This document shows, in pieces, positions 21,386-32,227 of a DNA stretch of 64,000 nt. The notes below the pieces were generated by a model that was given only the letters and a program-made list of their open reading frames with translations, did not search any database and had not been told where the DNA came from. The DNA comes from Limnephilus marmoratus. Lineage: Eukaryota; Arthropoda; Insecta; Trichoptera; Limnephilidae. The first letter of the stretch is position 1. Every line of letters starts with the position of its first letter. Location of the stretch: positions 6,247,452 through 6,311,451 of the forward strand of contig OU862933.1 of the NCBI GenBank assembly GCA_917880885.1, in the 5' to 3' direction. Both the position numbers and the translations under genes were made by a program.

Positions 21386-23171
21386 CACTAAAAAAACACA
21401 AAAAATAAAATACATTGAACATGAAAATAAAATAATAGATGCTAATATTCAACCTAAACAATGTGCAAACATCTTTAATTCTTTTTTTGCTAATGTAGGA
21501 AAAAATCTTGCGAAAAATATCAATAAATCTTTTAACCCGAAAAAACAAACGATTGAAAATGTACAAAATCAAAATAATTTATCAAAATTTGAAACAACCT
21601 CAGAAAGTGAAGTTTTAAAAATAATAGAAGGCATGAAAGGAGGTTCGTCTCCCGGATTTGACCTTATTACAGTACATTTTCTAAAATCCATGAAAATTCA
21701 TTTGGTAAAACCAATTACTCATTTGATAAACTTAAGTTTAACAGAGGGAATATTTCCGACAAACTATAAAAATACAATTATTTCACCTATTTATAAATCT
21801 GGAGATCCTCAACAAGTAACTAACTACCGCCCAATTTGTCTAATCTCAAACATTGGAAAGATTTTTGAAAAAATTGTGAAAAACCAATTGGTCGGTTTCC
21901 TAGAAAGTAATAAAATTCTTCACCAAAACCAATTTGGTTTTATAAAGTCACTCAGCACACAAGATGCTATTGCTAATGTAACCTCATACATCAATGAATC
22001 ATTGGATAAAGGTGAAAAATGTGCCGGTATATTTATTGATCTCAGAAAAGCTTTTGATAGTATATCCCATGAGATTCTACTAAAAAAACTAAACAATATA
22101 GGTATAAAAGACAATGCAATTAAATGGATTTCGAACTACCTAAAAAATCGACCGCAAGTCGTAAAAATAAATCAGATTAAAAGCGATAAAGAAATATCAG
22201 ACTTTGGAATCCCTCAAGGTACAGTAATCGGACCAATCCTTTTCACCATATATGTTAATGACATTTTTTTTCAACCACTACATGGCCAAATTACTTCATA
22301 CGCCGATGATACGGTACTAATAATTAGCGATAAAACTTGGGAAAAAGTAACATTTAAAGCCACCGAAGACATAAATATTTTAAAGAATTTCTTCGACGTA
22401 AATTTACTATCACTAAATGGTGATAAAACATTTGTAATTCCATTTGGAATACACAAAAATGATACCCCTAAAAACATTGACATCATCATCCACGATAATT
22501 CCAAAACACATAGTAAAAATTATTGTATCCAAAACTGCACAATATTAAAAACAACAAACACAATCAAATATTTAGGAGTCATTATCGATAAAAATTTGAA
22601 ATGGAAGGAACAAATTTGTCAAGTTGTAAAAAAAATTAGAAAATTGATTTATATATTTTTAAGAATCAGAAATTTTTTATCTGTAAAAAACTTATATCTA
22701 ATATATTACGCTTTGGTTCAATCAACTTTACAATATGCTATCATTAGCTGGGGATCAGCATACAAAACTAATCTTTCCCCAATTGAAGTTGTGCAGAGGC
22801 TAATAATTAAAATCATATTAAAAAAACCTTCTGACTACCCAACGGATCAATTATTTAAGGAATTTCAAGTACCATCTTTCAAAGATCTATACAATAGAAA
22901 TGCATTGATTCAAATTATAAAAGAAAAAGAAAAATATCAATTTATAACTGAAAACCGTACTAGACATAAATATATTTTTTCATGCCCAAAATTAAACACT
23001 TCCTTTGCACAAAATTATTATACTTATCAAGGAAGACTTATTTTCAACCGATTACCGGATGAAATTAGAAAAATTAATGATAAAATCCAATTAATAAACA
23101 CTGTAAAAAAATATTTTAAAGATAATCTCAAAAAAAAAAAACAGTTTCCGACTAATCTAATCTACTTATAA
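21378..23171 (+). CDS. LINE ORF2, reverse transcriptase part (3' of frameshift)
   Basis: 597 residues, in a different frame from the endonuclease part. RT motifs in order: SPGFDLITVHFLKS, NYRPICLISNIGKIFEK, CAGIFIDLRKAFDS (catalytic D221), GIPQGTVIGPILFTIYVNDI, SYADDTVLI (YADD at 308-311), NGDKTFVIP and IKYLGVIIDKNLKW. A C-terminal region follows with YYALVQSTLQYAIISWGSA and LIFNRLPDEIRKIND, the usual tail of Jockey/CR1-type elements. All three catalytic aspartates are present. The listed start is simply the first ATG; in the intact element this segment would be the C-terminal part of one ORF2. The break is a single indel in an A tract and could be real or a sequencing error. Confidence 0.88.
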   Translation: MDNTKKTQKIKYIEHENKIIDANIQPKQCANIFNSFFANVGKNLAKNINKSFNPKKQTIENVQNQNNLSKFETTSESEVLKIIEGMKGGSSPGFDLITVHFLKSMKIHLVKPITHLINLSLTEGIFPTNYKNTIISPIYKSGDPQQVTNYRPICLISNIGKIFEKIVKNQLVGFLESNKILHQNQFGFIKSLSTQDAIANVTSYINESLDKGEKCAGIFIDLRKAFDSISHEILLKKLNNIGIKDNAIKWISNYLKNRPQVVKINQIKSDKEISDFGIPQGTVIGPILFTIYVNDIFFQPLHGQITSYADDTVLIISDKTWEKVTFKATEDINILKNFFDVNLLSLNGDKTFVIPFGIHKNDTPKNIDIIIHDNSKTHSKNYCIQNCTILKTTNTIKYLGVIIDKNLKWKEQICQVVKKIRKLIYIFLRIRNFLSVKNLYLIYYALVQSTLQYAIISWGSAYKTNLSPIEVVQRLIIKIILKKPSDYPTDQLFKEFQVPSFKDLYNRNALIQIIKEKEKYQFITENRTRHKYIFSCPKLNTSFAQNYYTYQGRLIFNRLPDEIRKINDKIQLINTVKKYFKDNLKKKKQFPTNLIYL

Positions 23172-23389
23172 CTCAGTTTCCAAGTGATACTCCATTCTTC
23201 AAATAAGTTAAATTTTGTATTGTTTTTAGCAACTAATTACAATAATTCTGGACACATTATCCAAATAGTAAAATTGTTTTGATAGTAGATAAATACTTAT
23301 AATTACATATCACCGAACTTACAACTTATTGTTTTTTACATTCACATTGTAATTTAAGAACTTAAATATAGCATTAAAAAATGTACACT

Positions 23390-23427
23390 ACTCTTCCAGA
23401 CACAAGCTAACGCTTCCATGGAAGAGT
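23390..23427 (+). promoter_or_regulatory. 3' UTR hairpin of the LINE
   Basis: ACTCTTCCA and TGGAAGAGT pair perfectly across a 20-nt loop, 100 bp before the poly(A) tail. LINE reverse transcriptases of some clades recognise 3' UTR stem-loops; that role here is inference. Confidence 0.4.
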
Positions 23428-23508
23428 GGTATTAACATATTTGAATATGAACATGTAAGCAAATTAACACATCATCTAAATGTACATTATATTTTATATG
23501 CTATAATC

Positions 23509-23549
23509 AATAAACGTTTGATATAAAAAAAAAAAAAAAAAAAAAAAAA
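23509..23549 (+). terminator. Polyadenylation signal and A tail of the LINE
   Basis: AATAAA at 23509-23514, then a 25-nt A run beginning 10 nt further on. This shows that the element was copied from a polyadenylated RNA. Confidence 0.8.
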
Positions 23550-23618
23550 GTATTTTTTATTACAAATGTATGAACGTCTGTAAAAACAACTTAAAAAATG
23601 TATAATTTTATGGATTAC

Positions 23619-24062
23619 TAGCTTTTGCCCCCGGCTTCGCTCGCATAGTATTAGGGGGGTACCCACAGCGCCTCCTCCACCTTCCCTATCCCCACTCCAA
23701 TCCCCTCTCCCCCTCTCCCCCGCCCCCTCTCAGCCCTCTCCCCCCCACCCCTCCCCCACAAATCCCCCTCACCTCTCACCCTCCCCCACCTCCCTCCGCC
23801 CTCCCCCACATCCTATCCACCCCTCACTCCCCCTCCATACCCGTTACATTCATTTTTCAAACAGCTCGCGTGCCACCTATTGCACTTTTTGTATATAAAT
23901 TTCATAATGCAAGAGCCCTAAGCTATAGCCTATAGCCTATTCTGATGTATGAGCTATATTATTGTAAAGTTTCATTAAAATCCATTTAGTAGGTTTGGCG
24001 TAAAAGAGTAACAAACATACATCCATACAAACTTCCGCCTTTATAATATTAGTAGGATTATT
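23619..24062 (+). repeat. C-rich retroelement-like repeat H, copy 1
   Basis: Begins ACTAGCTTTTGCCCCCGGCT, then about 200 bp of CCCTCCCC-type low complexity, then AGCTCGCGTGCCACCTATTG, and ends GCCTTTATAATATTAGTAGG. The start and end words are widespread in hemipteran and lepidopteran repeats (general knowledge). Related copies: 31322-31545 reversed and 62430-62940. Confidence 0.6.
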
Positions 24063-25141
24063 TGTGACACTGTCCTTCTCTTAACATGTTACTTTCTCAT
24101 AAAATTATTCGGTAAATAAATTTAAAAAAAAAAAACACTTTTACCCTTAAATTGATCTTTCTAGACTCCATTATTTGCCAAGACTATTGTTACCTATATT
24201 CGAGATGATATAAGACGTACTAAGAATATCGCTCGTCCAGTTGATTAGTCAAACACCTCCGAAAAATCTAAATTTGTGTTGAGTATGTAGTTATGTGTAA
24301 GTGTACCCCCGGAGTACCTACACAAATACCATATAATATATCTTACAATTTTTTTATTTTTTTTATTTTAATGACAATATAAGGATAAAGTAAAATTACA
24401 AAATAAGTAACAATACACAATACTCAGATGATTGCTCACAAAACATCACTTAATCAATTAAAATGCACAAAAACTTGTTGTGAAATAAACAAAATGATGT
24501 TTTCTGGGTCACTAGTAGAATATTTCAAATTGTCAAACTAATGTACCGGACCGTTATGCCTCGTGGTGTTGTTTTATAGTATTAATATGTAAAACTTAGA
24601 CACGTGTAAAAAAACGTTTGATTTTTGGTGAGCATTCGAATGTTGCTTTTGTTATTTTCTCAAAACTTAGGATGAGTTGTTTCAGTTTCATGCAACATCT
24701 GGCCTATAATGATACAATAACAAAACTTAAATTGAACTTGCACTGAACTCGAAAATTAAATTCATAAATTTTTTGAAACAACCCATCCTTAGTGTTTGGA
24801 GATGTCTGACTAATCCACAAGACGATCGATATACCCGTACACATTTTTGGCTTGTGTATTCATCTGAAAGCGGTTTTCGTTCGAGGCTATATATTTTGGT
24901 ATGATAGGCATATCGCAATAGTTCCAGTGGAACATTGATATCTATTTTAAGGGTTTTTAGAGGGTAGTTTGTAGAAAAGAGGATAAATAAAGTTTTTTTT
25001 TAATTATCTGGTAACTAGATAAAGATATTTCAAGCAATGTTGTCGACTTTAAATGGCGCTCCATACATTCGTCGATATACGTATATTTTCAACTCTTCGT
25101 AATAGTTTAACTAAATTTTCTAAGTGAACTTGCACTTTTTT
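24063..25141. other. No gene recognised
   Basis: AT-rich; short T and A runs at 24124-24135 and 24350-24370. No domain in any frame. Confidence 0.4.
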
Positions 25142-25250
25142 TCCTGACGCCGGGTATCGATCACGCGACCTGAGACCAGAGAGTCAAGAACCGCTCTGAC
25201 AAAGGGATCATCAGATTTACTTCTGGATCAAATTTAATGATTTTAAATAA
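25142..25250 (-). repeat. tRNA-like SINE head, reversed
   Basis: GCCGGGTATCGATCACGCGACC is the reverse of a B box, and GAGTCAAGAACCGCTCTGAC is the reverse of a SINE-C-like A-box region. There is no SINE-C body next to it. A head-only relic. Confidence 0.5.
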
Positions 25251-27334
25251 CCTCTGGGACCGGACGGAGAACATTTTGCACGTGCACCAAAAAAAACAAA
25301 AGTAAATGATTTCTGCGAGCGGATTGAAAGCAAGTGCAAGGCGATAAAAAATCCTCATCAAGTCAGCCAACGTCAGCACCGCGCACTCTTGCAATAATAA
25401 CATCTCAAAATAAATAAATTATCACTTCCAAAAATAGTCATCGTCGGCCATACAACGCGGTAACGGCAGGCCAACATTCGTTCTGGGGTCTTAAAAACAC
25501 AAAGGGTACAATGCCTTTACAATCATCGCCAGACCATCACGCTATCAGCACGCTACCGACTCGTCGCTGAATGTTGTGTTGATTTTTGTGTAGAAACGAG
25601 TATTTCGAATAAATTTTGATCCGCGTTAGAAATGATTTTATGTTTATAGGCTTTCTGCTAGAGAGAGGACAAAATGTAGCTTACCATGATGAACACAAAA
25701 GCAAAATCTACGAGTACATATATGTACTTACGTAAACGAAGAATGAAACGTAATTAAAAGCAGTTCAAGCTGGGTAACAGAAGTACCTAGGTACCTTGAT
25801 AATTTTATTTCGCCCAAAGCTTTTAAATACAATACAGTACATGTTTTTTTGATAACATACAGGTAACATAAAATATAAGAAACAAAATATAGGATACATA
25901 AAATATAGGATTGATACAAAGTAGTACTAGATAATCTGACAATATCCAACAAATCAACATAATATGAAAAAAATGTTTTAAAATTGGTGGTTACAATAGT
26001 TTGTGAAATAGGTAAAAATAGTTGTCACATACGATGTTTGCAATTTTTCATGTTCAAATTGTTGTCCATATAGTTTAAGTATTTGTTACCAAGACTATGT
26101 AAACGTCGTATTGGGGAATGCAAACTATGGTTGGAATGAAATGTATGTATATAAAATGTTAATGTTTGTCTAGTTGTTTGTGTAGATAATAATATAATCG
26201 TTTCGGCGTATACAAATAGGCTATAAAAAGGCGGCGGATGCATTTTTATTCCCAATATGAATGAGACGTATTTATAATAACCCTGTGATAGTGATGGGGA
26301 TGATCCTGAATTTCAACGCTTTTCCAAAGATTATTTGCTTTCGACCAATTCGTCAATGTCTGTAAAAAGTCATGTTGTGCTTCCTCCTTTTTGAGCTATT
26401 GTTTCGGACAGCCTTCCAGCGTCTATCATCAGGTATATGAAGTGTAAATACTAGTTACTTTATTTATGCATAATGCTGATATCGCTTCTTTTATAAGGAG
26501 AAGTATTGTCAAACCATCCGGGCTCGATACAGGGGAAACGAAAGAAAACGCGCATGATACTATTCGGGGGTTTTGTCGTCAATTTTATTTGTGATTATTA
26601 TAATAACTGAACTAACGATGCCCAACCCAAATTAATAATAAATCTGTGATCCTTAACCACCTCTGGAGTTAACAAACACGCAACCCATTCGGCATTCAAG
26701 CACGTCAAATGGCCATTAACAGACCTCTACCACAACACAATGAATAGGCATGATATTATATTTCTATTTGAATAGACCCGAAAAGGAGTGTCTAAAAAAG
26801 AAAAAGCAAGAATTAAGTTGAAGAAAAGGGATGGGTTTTATTCAAATTCAAAACACCAACACAACAATGCCAGGAAAATAAATATAAGGTCTTTGGGCTT
26901 AGGCCTAAAAGCTTAGGGCATTAGATGGCAGGGCAAGACGATTGCCTAAGAAATTGATCAGGTAAGCTTTTGAAATGGTTGTGAAAAGCTGTGATGAAAC
27001 TAGTTATCATTATTATCTTTAGGGATCCTGTTGGTGGGTAAATCGAAATCTTAGGTAAATCAATAACATGCTCGTCCAAGCTTTACACAGGAGTAACCAG
27101 GAGTAACGCACATCACAAACAAACTACATTGTAAGAAATTAGTATGCTTGATGATGGGATACGTACGTAGGTACCTATTTTAGCGCTTGTTAGAACTCTT
27201 CACACAATCTATTCCAATTTTGAAAATAACACTTTAATTTGTGATCATTGAATCAGATTTTACGGGATCCTAATATGTGCTGCCACATTTTATCACTATT
27301 TAAGACTTAAGAAGTCACAACTCACAAAATTTTA
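25251..27334. other. No gene recognised
   Basis: Intergenic, AT-rich. A small tandem word AAAATATAGGATACATAAAATATAGGAT-type repeat lies near 25883-25911. Open frames of 74-80 codons have no recognisable similarity. Confidence 0.4.
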
Positions 27335-27757
27335 TATTTTTTTTTTTTTTTACAGTGAATACCGCACAAGAATCTCAACTGCTCCCGTCTGGAGCCAGTG
27401 AGACTATGGCATCCCCAATTGGGGTATGTTGTGAGGCTGAAGTGGGGAGGGGAAGGAGGTGGGGAAGAGAAAGGTTGGGAAGTACCTGGCTATTCAGATC
27501 TGGTCACTAAACACGGCTAAAGCCATTTTCAAGAAACGTTTCAATTCTGAATGGTGGTCTTACACCAGGGCGATACTAATAGTATCTTCCACTCTGGAAC
27601 ATGCCGCAAATATACTATATATTATTTTAAAGGAATTAATTGTTAAATAACACAAATTAATCAAATAAAATTTATTTGCGCATGCCGGGTTCGAACCCGC
27701 GACCTCCGGAATGTGATTCAAGAGTCTTAGCCACTGGACTACGGAGGTCGTTATATG
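27335..27757 (-). mobile_element. SINE-C, most complete copy, reversed
   Basis: On the minus strand it starts with a tRNA-like head: GTAGTCCAGTGGCTAAGACT as A-box region and GCGGGTTCGAACCCG as B box. The body follows (AATAAATTTTATTTGATTAA, GTTCCAGAGTGGAAGATACT, GTATCGCCCTGGTGTAAGAC), then TGGCTCCAGACGGGAGCAG, TTGTGCGGTATTCACTGT and an A run (T run at 27339-27352 on plus). About 420 bp, the reference copy for the family. Confidence 0.8.
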
Positions 27758-29085
27758 ATAAGAAAACCTAACATAAAATTCCCACAAGCATTAAAGACAA
27801 TAAAAAAATATTTATGGGTGCTAATTTATCATTAATCATTACTCAATAAATTACTCGAGATTATTATGAAATTCAATTTTGATTAGCAAATAAAGTAGCA
27901 TAATCGCGATTTGAGATATCAATAATTGCAGGAATCGTAATCGAGATGTTGGATGCTAAGATAAATGGAAGTAAAAATTTGACTTCGTGTTTACCAACAT
28001 TGTATGTTGGTAAACACGAAGTGTTATGATTCAATGCCAATACTGCCAACTGCTCGGATAATCGTAAATGTTATCAAAGCAACTCTTTTAAATATTACGA
28101 AATTTAACATAAATCATACAATTAAATATTATCAATCTATGCACTTTTATTAACTTACTGTGAAAACTTTTGCGTTCTGGAATAAATAAAACAATATTGT
28201 TTACCTTTGCACACTAAGCAGTGCAGATTTGCATAGGCAGTCTGCATTCATAAGATGTATAAAGCCACATGTTTTACACAATGCATTGTATACACATTTG
28301 TGTTTATATTGACATTGTCCGTATTCGACCTATTATTATTAATTCGAAACATTATTCGAACATAACGAAGGTGTCACACACAGCTATAAAGGATGAAAGA
28401 TCTTCGCACGCACAATAAAGCTCGCCATACAATCCCATACAGACCTGTCACACCTAAGCAGATGATGTGGTCGAAGCTCAAAGTTATACGCCGTAATCGC
28501 TGCTGAGGCGATATGCGAAAAGTTATGCGACCTCCTCTCCGCTGTAAACATGCGGATGACAGCTGTCAAGTTGACAAATCCAGTACAAAGAAATGACAAT
28601 TCGCGGCAGCTTTCTAGTTCAACTGGCCTCCTCTCCTACCATGGGAAAAAATATTTGATAGAGCAGTGTGAAGGTACAATACATAAGCGCCCGCGGTTCA
28701 ACAGATAAGTGCTTGCGGTTTTTAATGCTGTTCTTTGACAATGGCTTAATGTTTTGTCAACGAATCAAGTCAATAATAATTAATGTTTACAGGAGAAGCA
28801 AAATTCTTGAACAGTGAACTCTGCATTTGATAAAAATTTCCCCAGGTATTTATTATTTCTGACTGGAATTTTTAATAGATTAGAGTGATTCTCAACTATA
28901 TTGGGCTCGTAAAATCTTCCATCATTCATCGTTCACTACGGAGTTTTTAATATACCTACATGTAACAGTAAAATAATAACGGGATAAAGAAGCCATATTA
29001 AATAAATGCTACATGTTTGAATCAACATAAGTTTTTGAGGTATACAAACTACAAACTGCGTACTCCTGTACAAAACATTTGATTA
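27758..29085. other. No gene recognised apart from one hairpin
   Basis: AT-rich spacer; open frames up to 71 codons lack domains. A perfect hairpin lies at 27982-28022. Confidence 0.4.
27982..28022. repeat. Perfect 19-bp hairpin
   Basis: ACTTCGTGTTTACCAACAT, three bases (TGT), then its exact inverse. Too short a loop for a typical microRNA precursor. May be a fold-back remnant or a palindromic insertion scar. Confidence 0.6.
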
Positions 29086-29089
29086 TAAT

Positions 29090-29145
29090 TAGCGACCGAC
29101 CGAACTCAGAAGGAGGCGGGTTCGAGTCCCGTCGGCGGCATGTAT
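29090..29145 (+). repeat. SINE-B tRNA-like half
   Basis: AGGCGGGTTCGAGTCCCGTC followed by GGCGGCATGTATCTTTACTC, identical in pattern to the complete head at 30549-30640. The A-box half is degenerate. Confidence 0.5.
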
Positions 29146-29204
29146 CTTTACTCGGGAGATTTTTTCAATGTAGATAAGTGTTTCAGGCTAATAATTATTA
29201 CTTA

Positions 29205-29470
29205 CTAGCAGACCCGGCCACACGTTGCTGTGGCTAACGAAACACAATGCCATTACCCAACCTTTATAAAATCCACACCACCAGCTGCCCGCTGCCTGAA
29301 TTGAATATTTGAATTTCTCGGCTTTTCTCTATTATAATAAGCATGTATTATACATATAAACCTTCCACTTGAATCACTCTATCTATTGGTGAAAACCGCA
29401 TGAAAATCCGTTGCATAGTTTAAAAGATCTATGCGCACATACATTTTGAGCGACTTCATTTTATGTAAAT
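29205..29470 (+). repeat. Retroelement-end repeat (CCCGGCCACACGTTGCTGTG)
   Basis: ACTAGCAGACCCGGCCACAC...GCATGTATTATACATATAAA...ACTTGAATCACTCTATCTAT...AAATCCGTTGCATAGTTTAA. This sequence of words is common in insect genomes as a dispersed repeat end related to repeat H (ACTAGC start). No coding content. Confidence 0.45.
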
Positions 29471-29921
29471 GATGATGATAATAATTGTTACCCTTTGTGC
29501 TATGCATAAGAATCTTGTCTTAAGAGGAATATAAACGCTAGAAATATTTCGAATCTCATGCCTGCAAAATTTTAAAATCGAGCGTCTTTTTGCACGAGGC
29601 TAGTAAGCGAAAAAGTGGTTTTTATTTATTTTGTGCATAATTTTATAAGAACGAAAAAAAGTTAGAACATAGATAAAGTCAAAAATAGTCTTAACCGTAA
29701 AGTAAAATTGTTACTTACATTACTTCATAGTTAAGTCATGAGAAAACATTTTTTTTAGTGGTTTACGCTTATATTTTTTGTTACGTAAATAATAATTTTA
29801 TTGTAATTCCAATACATAGATAAAGTAGTTAAAGCTTCAATTTATCCGTAGCATATTTTTTGATGTTCATACTGTAAGCCGATTCGTCGTAAAGATTAAT
29901 CAAAATAGGATTTCACGTATA

Positions 29922-30305
29922 CAGGGTGTAACAGGACGTACCCGAGGGATTTTAACCAGCGATTCCTGAGCATATTTGGAGTAAAAAATGTAAATGAAAT
30001 TTTGGTCTCCGGTGACTTTTTTGGACAACTTTTTTTTTTTTTTTCAATTTTTTTTTCTTCAAAATCAAACAAAAAAAAAATTCTTTCGCATGTCGTCACT
30101 GGTCACTCAGCCGGGTGTCCGACGAACCCCTTACCCCGCCTTCAACTGTTCAACAACTACTATTTTTTTATGTTTTTGTAGAAAAAAAAAAAAAAAAAAA
30201 CATCAAAAATGTCACCGGAGACCAAAATTTCATTTACATTTTTTACTCCATATGATGTCAGGAATCGATTGTTAAAATCCCTCGGGTACGTTCTGTTACA
30301 CCCTG
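29922..30305. mobile_element. TA-type MITE with ~95-bp TIRs
   Basis: 384 bp from CAGGGTGTAACAGGACGTAC to its inverse, TA at 29920-29921 and 30306-30307. The arms continue through CGAGGGATTTTAAC and AAATTTTGGTCTCCGGTGAC with a few mismatches. The middle holds T-rich and A-rich runs. No coding capacity. Same end class as 48386-48762. Confidence 0.8.
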
Positions 30306-30548
30306 TATATTCATCTTAAACATTAGTTTATCAATTAAAAAAATAATAATAATTAATATTTGACAAATATTTCACCAAAAATGTACACATAATTTGTCTC
30401 GACGCCACCTAGTGGGAGATTTAGCACTTACAAGCCTTTCCCATATAAAAAAATAAAGTTGGTTGTTTGCAGATGGAAAAATGTAGAAAAAACAGTAATT
30501 GTTGATGGAACACTAGTATACTTGAATTATTTGGCGGGTAGGAGAAGA

Positions 30549-30623
30549 GCCGAAGTAGTTCAGTAGTTAAAGAGCAGTTGACCGGATATCAGAAGGACGC
30601 GGGTTCGAGTCCCGTCGGCGGCA
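30549..30623 (+). repeat. tRNA-like SINE-B head
   Basis: A 75-nt stretch that folds close to a tRNA. The acceptor pair GCCGAAG/CGGCGGC has two mismatches. The D stem is GTTC/GAGC. The anticodon stem GTTGA/TCAGA has one mismatch. The T arm is GCGGG TTCGAGT CCCGT and the discriminator is A. The loop CCGGATA lacks the universal U33, so I call this a SINE head and not a tRNA gene. The downstream words ATGTATCTTTTCTCGGGA match the copy at 29090. Confidence 0.55.
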
Positions 30624-30654
30624 TGTATCTTTTCTCGGGATGTTTGTTCAATGT

Positions 30655-30950
30655 TGATTTTTTTTAAATGAGCTCCACACTCCACACAGGAGGCCCTGAG
30701 GAAAATAATTTCCCTCAGGACCTTCGTCATCTTTGGGGATTCTGTGTGGAGGGTTTTTTTAAAGGAAAGGAAGGAGAGGAGAGTTCTGGGAAGGAAAAGG
30801 GTTTAAGGGGTGGGTAGGAATCAGGGGTTCAGTGTGTCCTGATCATCCGCCTTCAAGACCTAGACAAACCTCACCCCATGCACCCCTGCTAAGTCACCAA
30901 ACGTAGCGAACCACTTGGGGTGACCTATGGCAGAGACCTTTTGCAAAACC
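30655..30950 (-). mobile_element. SINE-A copy, reversed
   Basis: T run, then GAGCTCCACACTCCACACAGG (an 8-bp internal duplication of the end), AATAATTTCCCTCAGG, ...CACCAAACGTAGCGAACCAC. Ends near GGCAGAGACC without the CCGGGGCGGCGGT block. Directly follows the SINE-B head. Confidence 0.75.
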
Positions 30951-31130
30951 ATGATTGTTAAAAAATTCGATTTTCGAAACTATTTAAATTAATGAATTTA
31001 TTTGAAGTACTCGCCTAATACTTTGAATCGAATCAAAATTATAGATATTTTAAATAGGTAGGTACCTACCTATGATTAGTACCAAATTTTATTGATTGTT
31101 CTTACGATATACAAAAATGAATATTTGTAA

Positions 31131-31293
31131 GGGGGCATACATTAATTACGTGACCTCAAAAGGAGGGGGAGTGGGTTGTCCAGCAAAATCTCACGTTACT
31201 TGAAACGAATATACGAAGTGGCCCAAATTTATCGCACCAAGGGGGGGGTCTAGATTGGAAGAAAAACTGCTTACGTAATTAATGTGCGCCCCC
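31131..31293. mobile_element. G-tract MITE, GGGGGCATACATTAATTACG ends
   Basis: 163 bp, inverted ends with two mismatches in 22, TAA at 31128-31130 and 31294-31296. Contains two G-rich runs. A third end-variant of the TTA/TAA G-tract class. Confidence 0.75.
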
Positions 31294-31321
31294 TAATACC
31301 TATGAAAAATGAAAATTTAAA

Positions 31322-31545
31322 TTAAAAAATTGTAATAGGTGGCACGCGAGCTGTTTGAAAACTGAATGAACATGGACTGAATATATGGAACGCGGGAGGG
31401 GGGTTGGCGGGACGGGGGAGCGGGAGAGGGGAGAGGGAAGGCATGGAAGGAAGAAGAAGAACGCGGGAGAGGAAGGGGACGCGGAGGGGAACGGGGACGC
31501 AAGGGAAAGGACATGCAAGGAGAAACAATTTATTTCTTTGAATGT
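31322..31545 (-). repeat. C-rich repeat H, copy 2 (reversed)
   Basis: AATAGGTGGCACGCGAGCTG (inverse of the GCTCGCGTGCCACCTATT block) followed by GGGAGGGGGG purine-rich low complexity. The overlapping proline/arginine-rich frames here are low-complexity shadows. Confidence 0.6.
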
Positions 31546-32028
31546 GGCATTGCGACGCGACGCATGCCGGGAGTATAAATACACAATTGTACAATGTTCA
31601 ATAACAAAACAGATTACTAGTGACGAAGCTGGGGCGAAGTCGGATATTAATTATGTAGGTATCATCAGTAAGTCATAAAATATACCTACACCCATTAATA
31701 TGCAGCAATAATATATGTATACCGTTGTAACTTGTAAATCATCTCTTGTGAATTTTAGAAACCAAACCCAAGATTAAACTAATTAATAACATGTTATAAT
31801 TTCTGGAGCGATTAATTTGCGACTTTACCGTTTGTTTGTCTGTCTGGCTAAAAAAAACACCGTTTTATTATCGCCTCCCGGAATAACCGCTGAGAATTGA
31901 TAAAAGTTAAGGAGTTACCGATGACGAAGCGTTTAATAATACTCAAGTCTCTGCACGAAAATGTGAAAAATAATTTTTCAAGGTACTGCAAGAAGAAATT
32001 TTTTAATAAAATTTTCTAAATTATAAGT
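31546..32028. other. No gene recognised
   Basis: Spacer, nothing supported. Contains a block near 31840-31950 with GCCTCCCGGAATAACC that I cannot assign. Confidence 0.35.
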
Positions 32029-32227
32029 AACCCCCGACACAAAAAAGAGCTGATGATCTTGAAACGCGTGAACAGATTTTCATGAATTGTAGCTAAGAAC
32101 CATCACGATCACGTCAGCTTTCAAAAAACCGCTTTACAATCGGTCCATTCGTTTAGGAGCTACGATGCCACAGACAGACACACACACACGTCAAACTTAT
32201 AACACCCGTCGTTTTGCGTCGGGGGTT
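32029..32227. mobile_element. Small TIR element with AACCCCCGACGC ends
   Basis: Left end AACCCCCGACACAAAA and inverse right end AACCCCCGACGCAAAA, 199 bp apart. Inside are CGGTCCATTCGTTTAGGAGC, TACGATGCCACAGACAGAC and a CA microsatellite. These words are widespread in insect genomes (general knowledge). No ORF. Confidence 0.55.

Larger units (their letters stand above)
18225..23549 (+). mobile_element. Jockey/CR1-type LINE, near full length
   Basis: Non-LTR retrotransposon in conventional order: 5' UTR, ORF1 with three CCHC-type knuckles, ORF2 with APE-type endonuclease and reverse transcriptase, a 353-bp 3' UTR, AATAAA at 23509-23514 and a 25-nt A tail (23525-23549). The start is placed at a TCATTC initiator-like word, by inference. 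ORF2 is broken once in an A run. An extra degenerate endonuclease-like stretch lies between ORF1 and ORF2. I could not find a convincing target duplication, so the exact 5' end is uncertain. Related 3' relics lie at 54345-54772 (minus) and possibly 43290-43600. Confidence 0.9.

Noticed and set aside
27982..28022. MicroRNA precursor
   Set aside because: The 3-nt loop and 19-bp perfect stem are too short for a typical animal pre-miRNA.
30549..30623. A functional tRNA gene
   Set aside because: Two acceptor mismatches, no U33 before the anticodon, and a second copy with the same downstream words; this is a SINE head.
31300..31678. Proline/arginine- or glycine-rich frames of 90-97 codons
   Set aside because: They lie in the C-rich low-complexity part of repeat H and are open in several frames at once.
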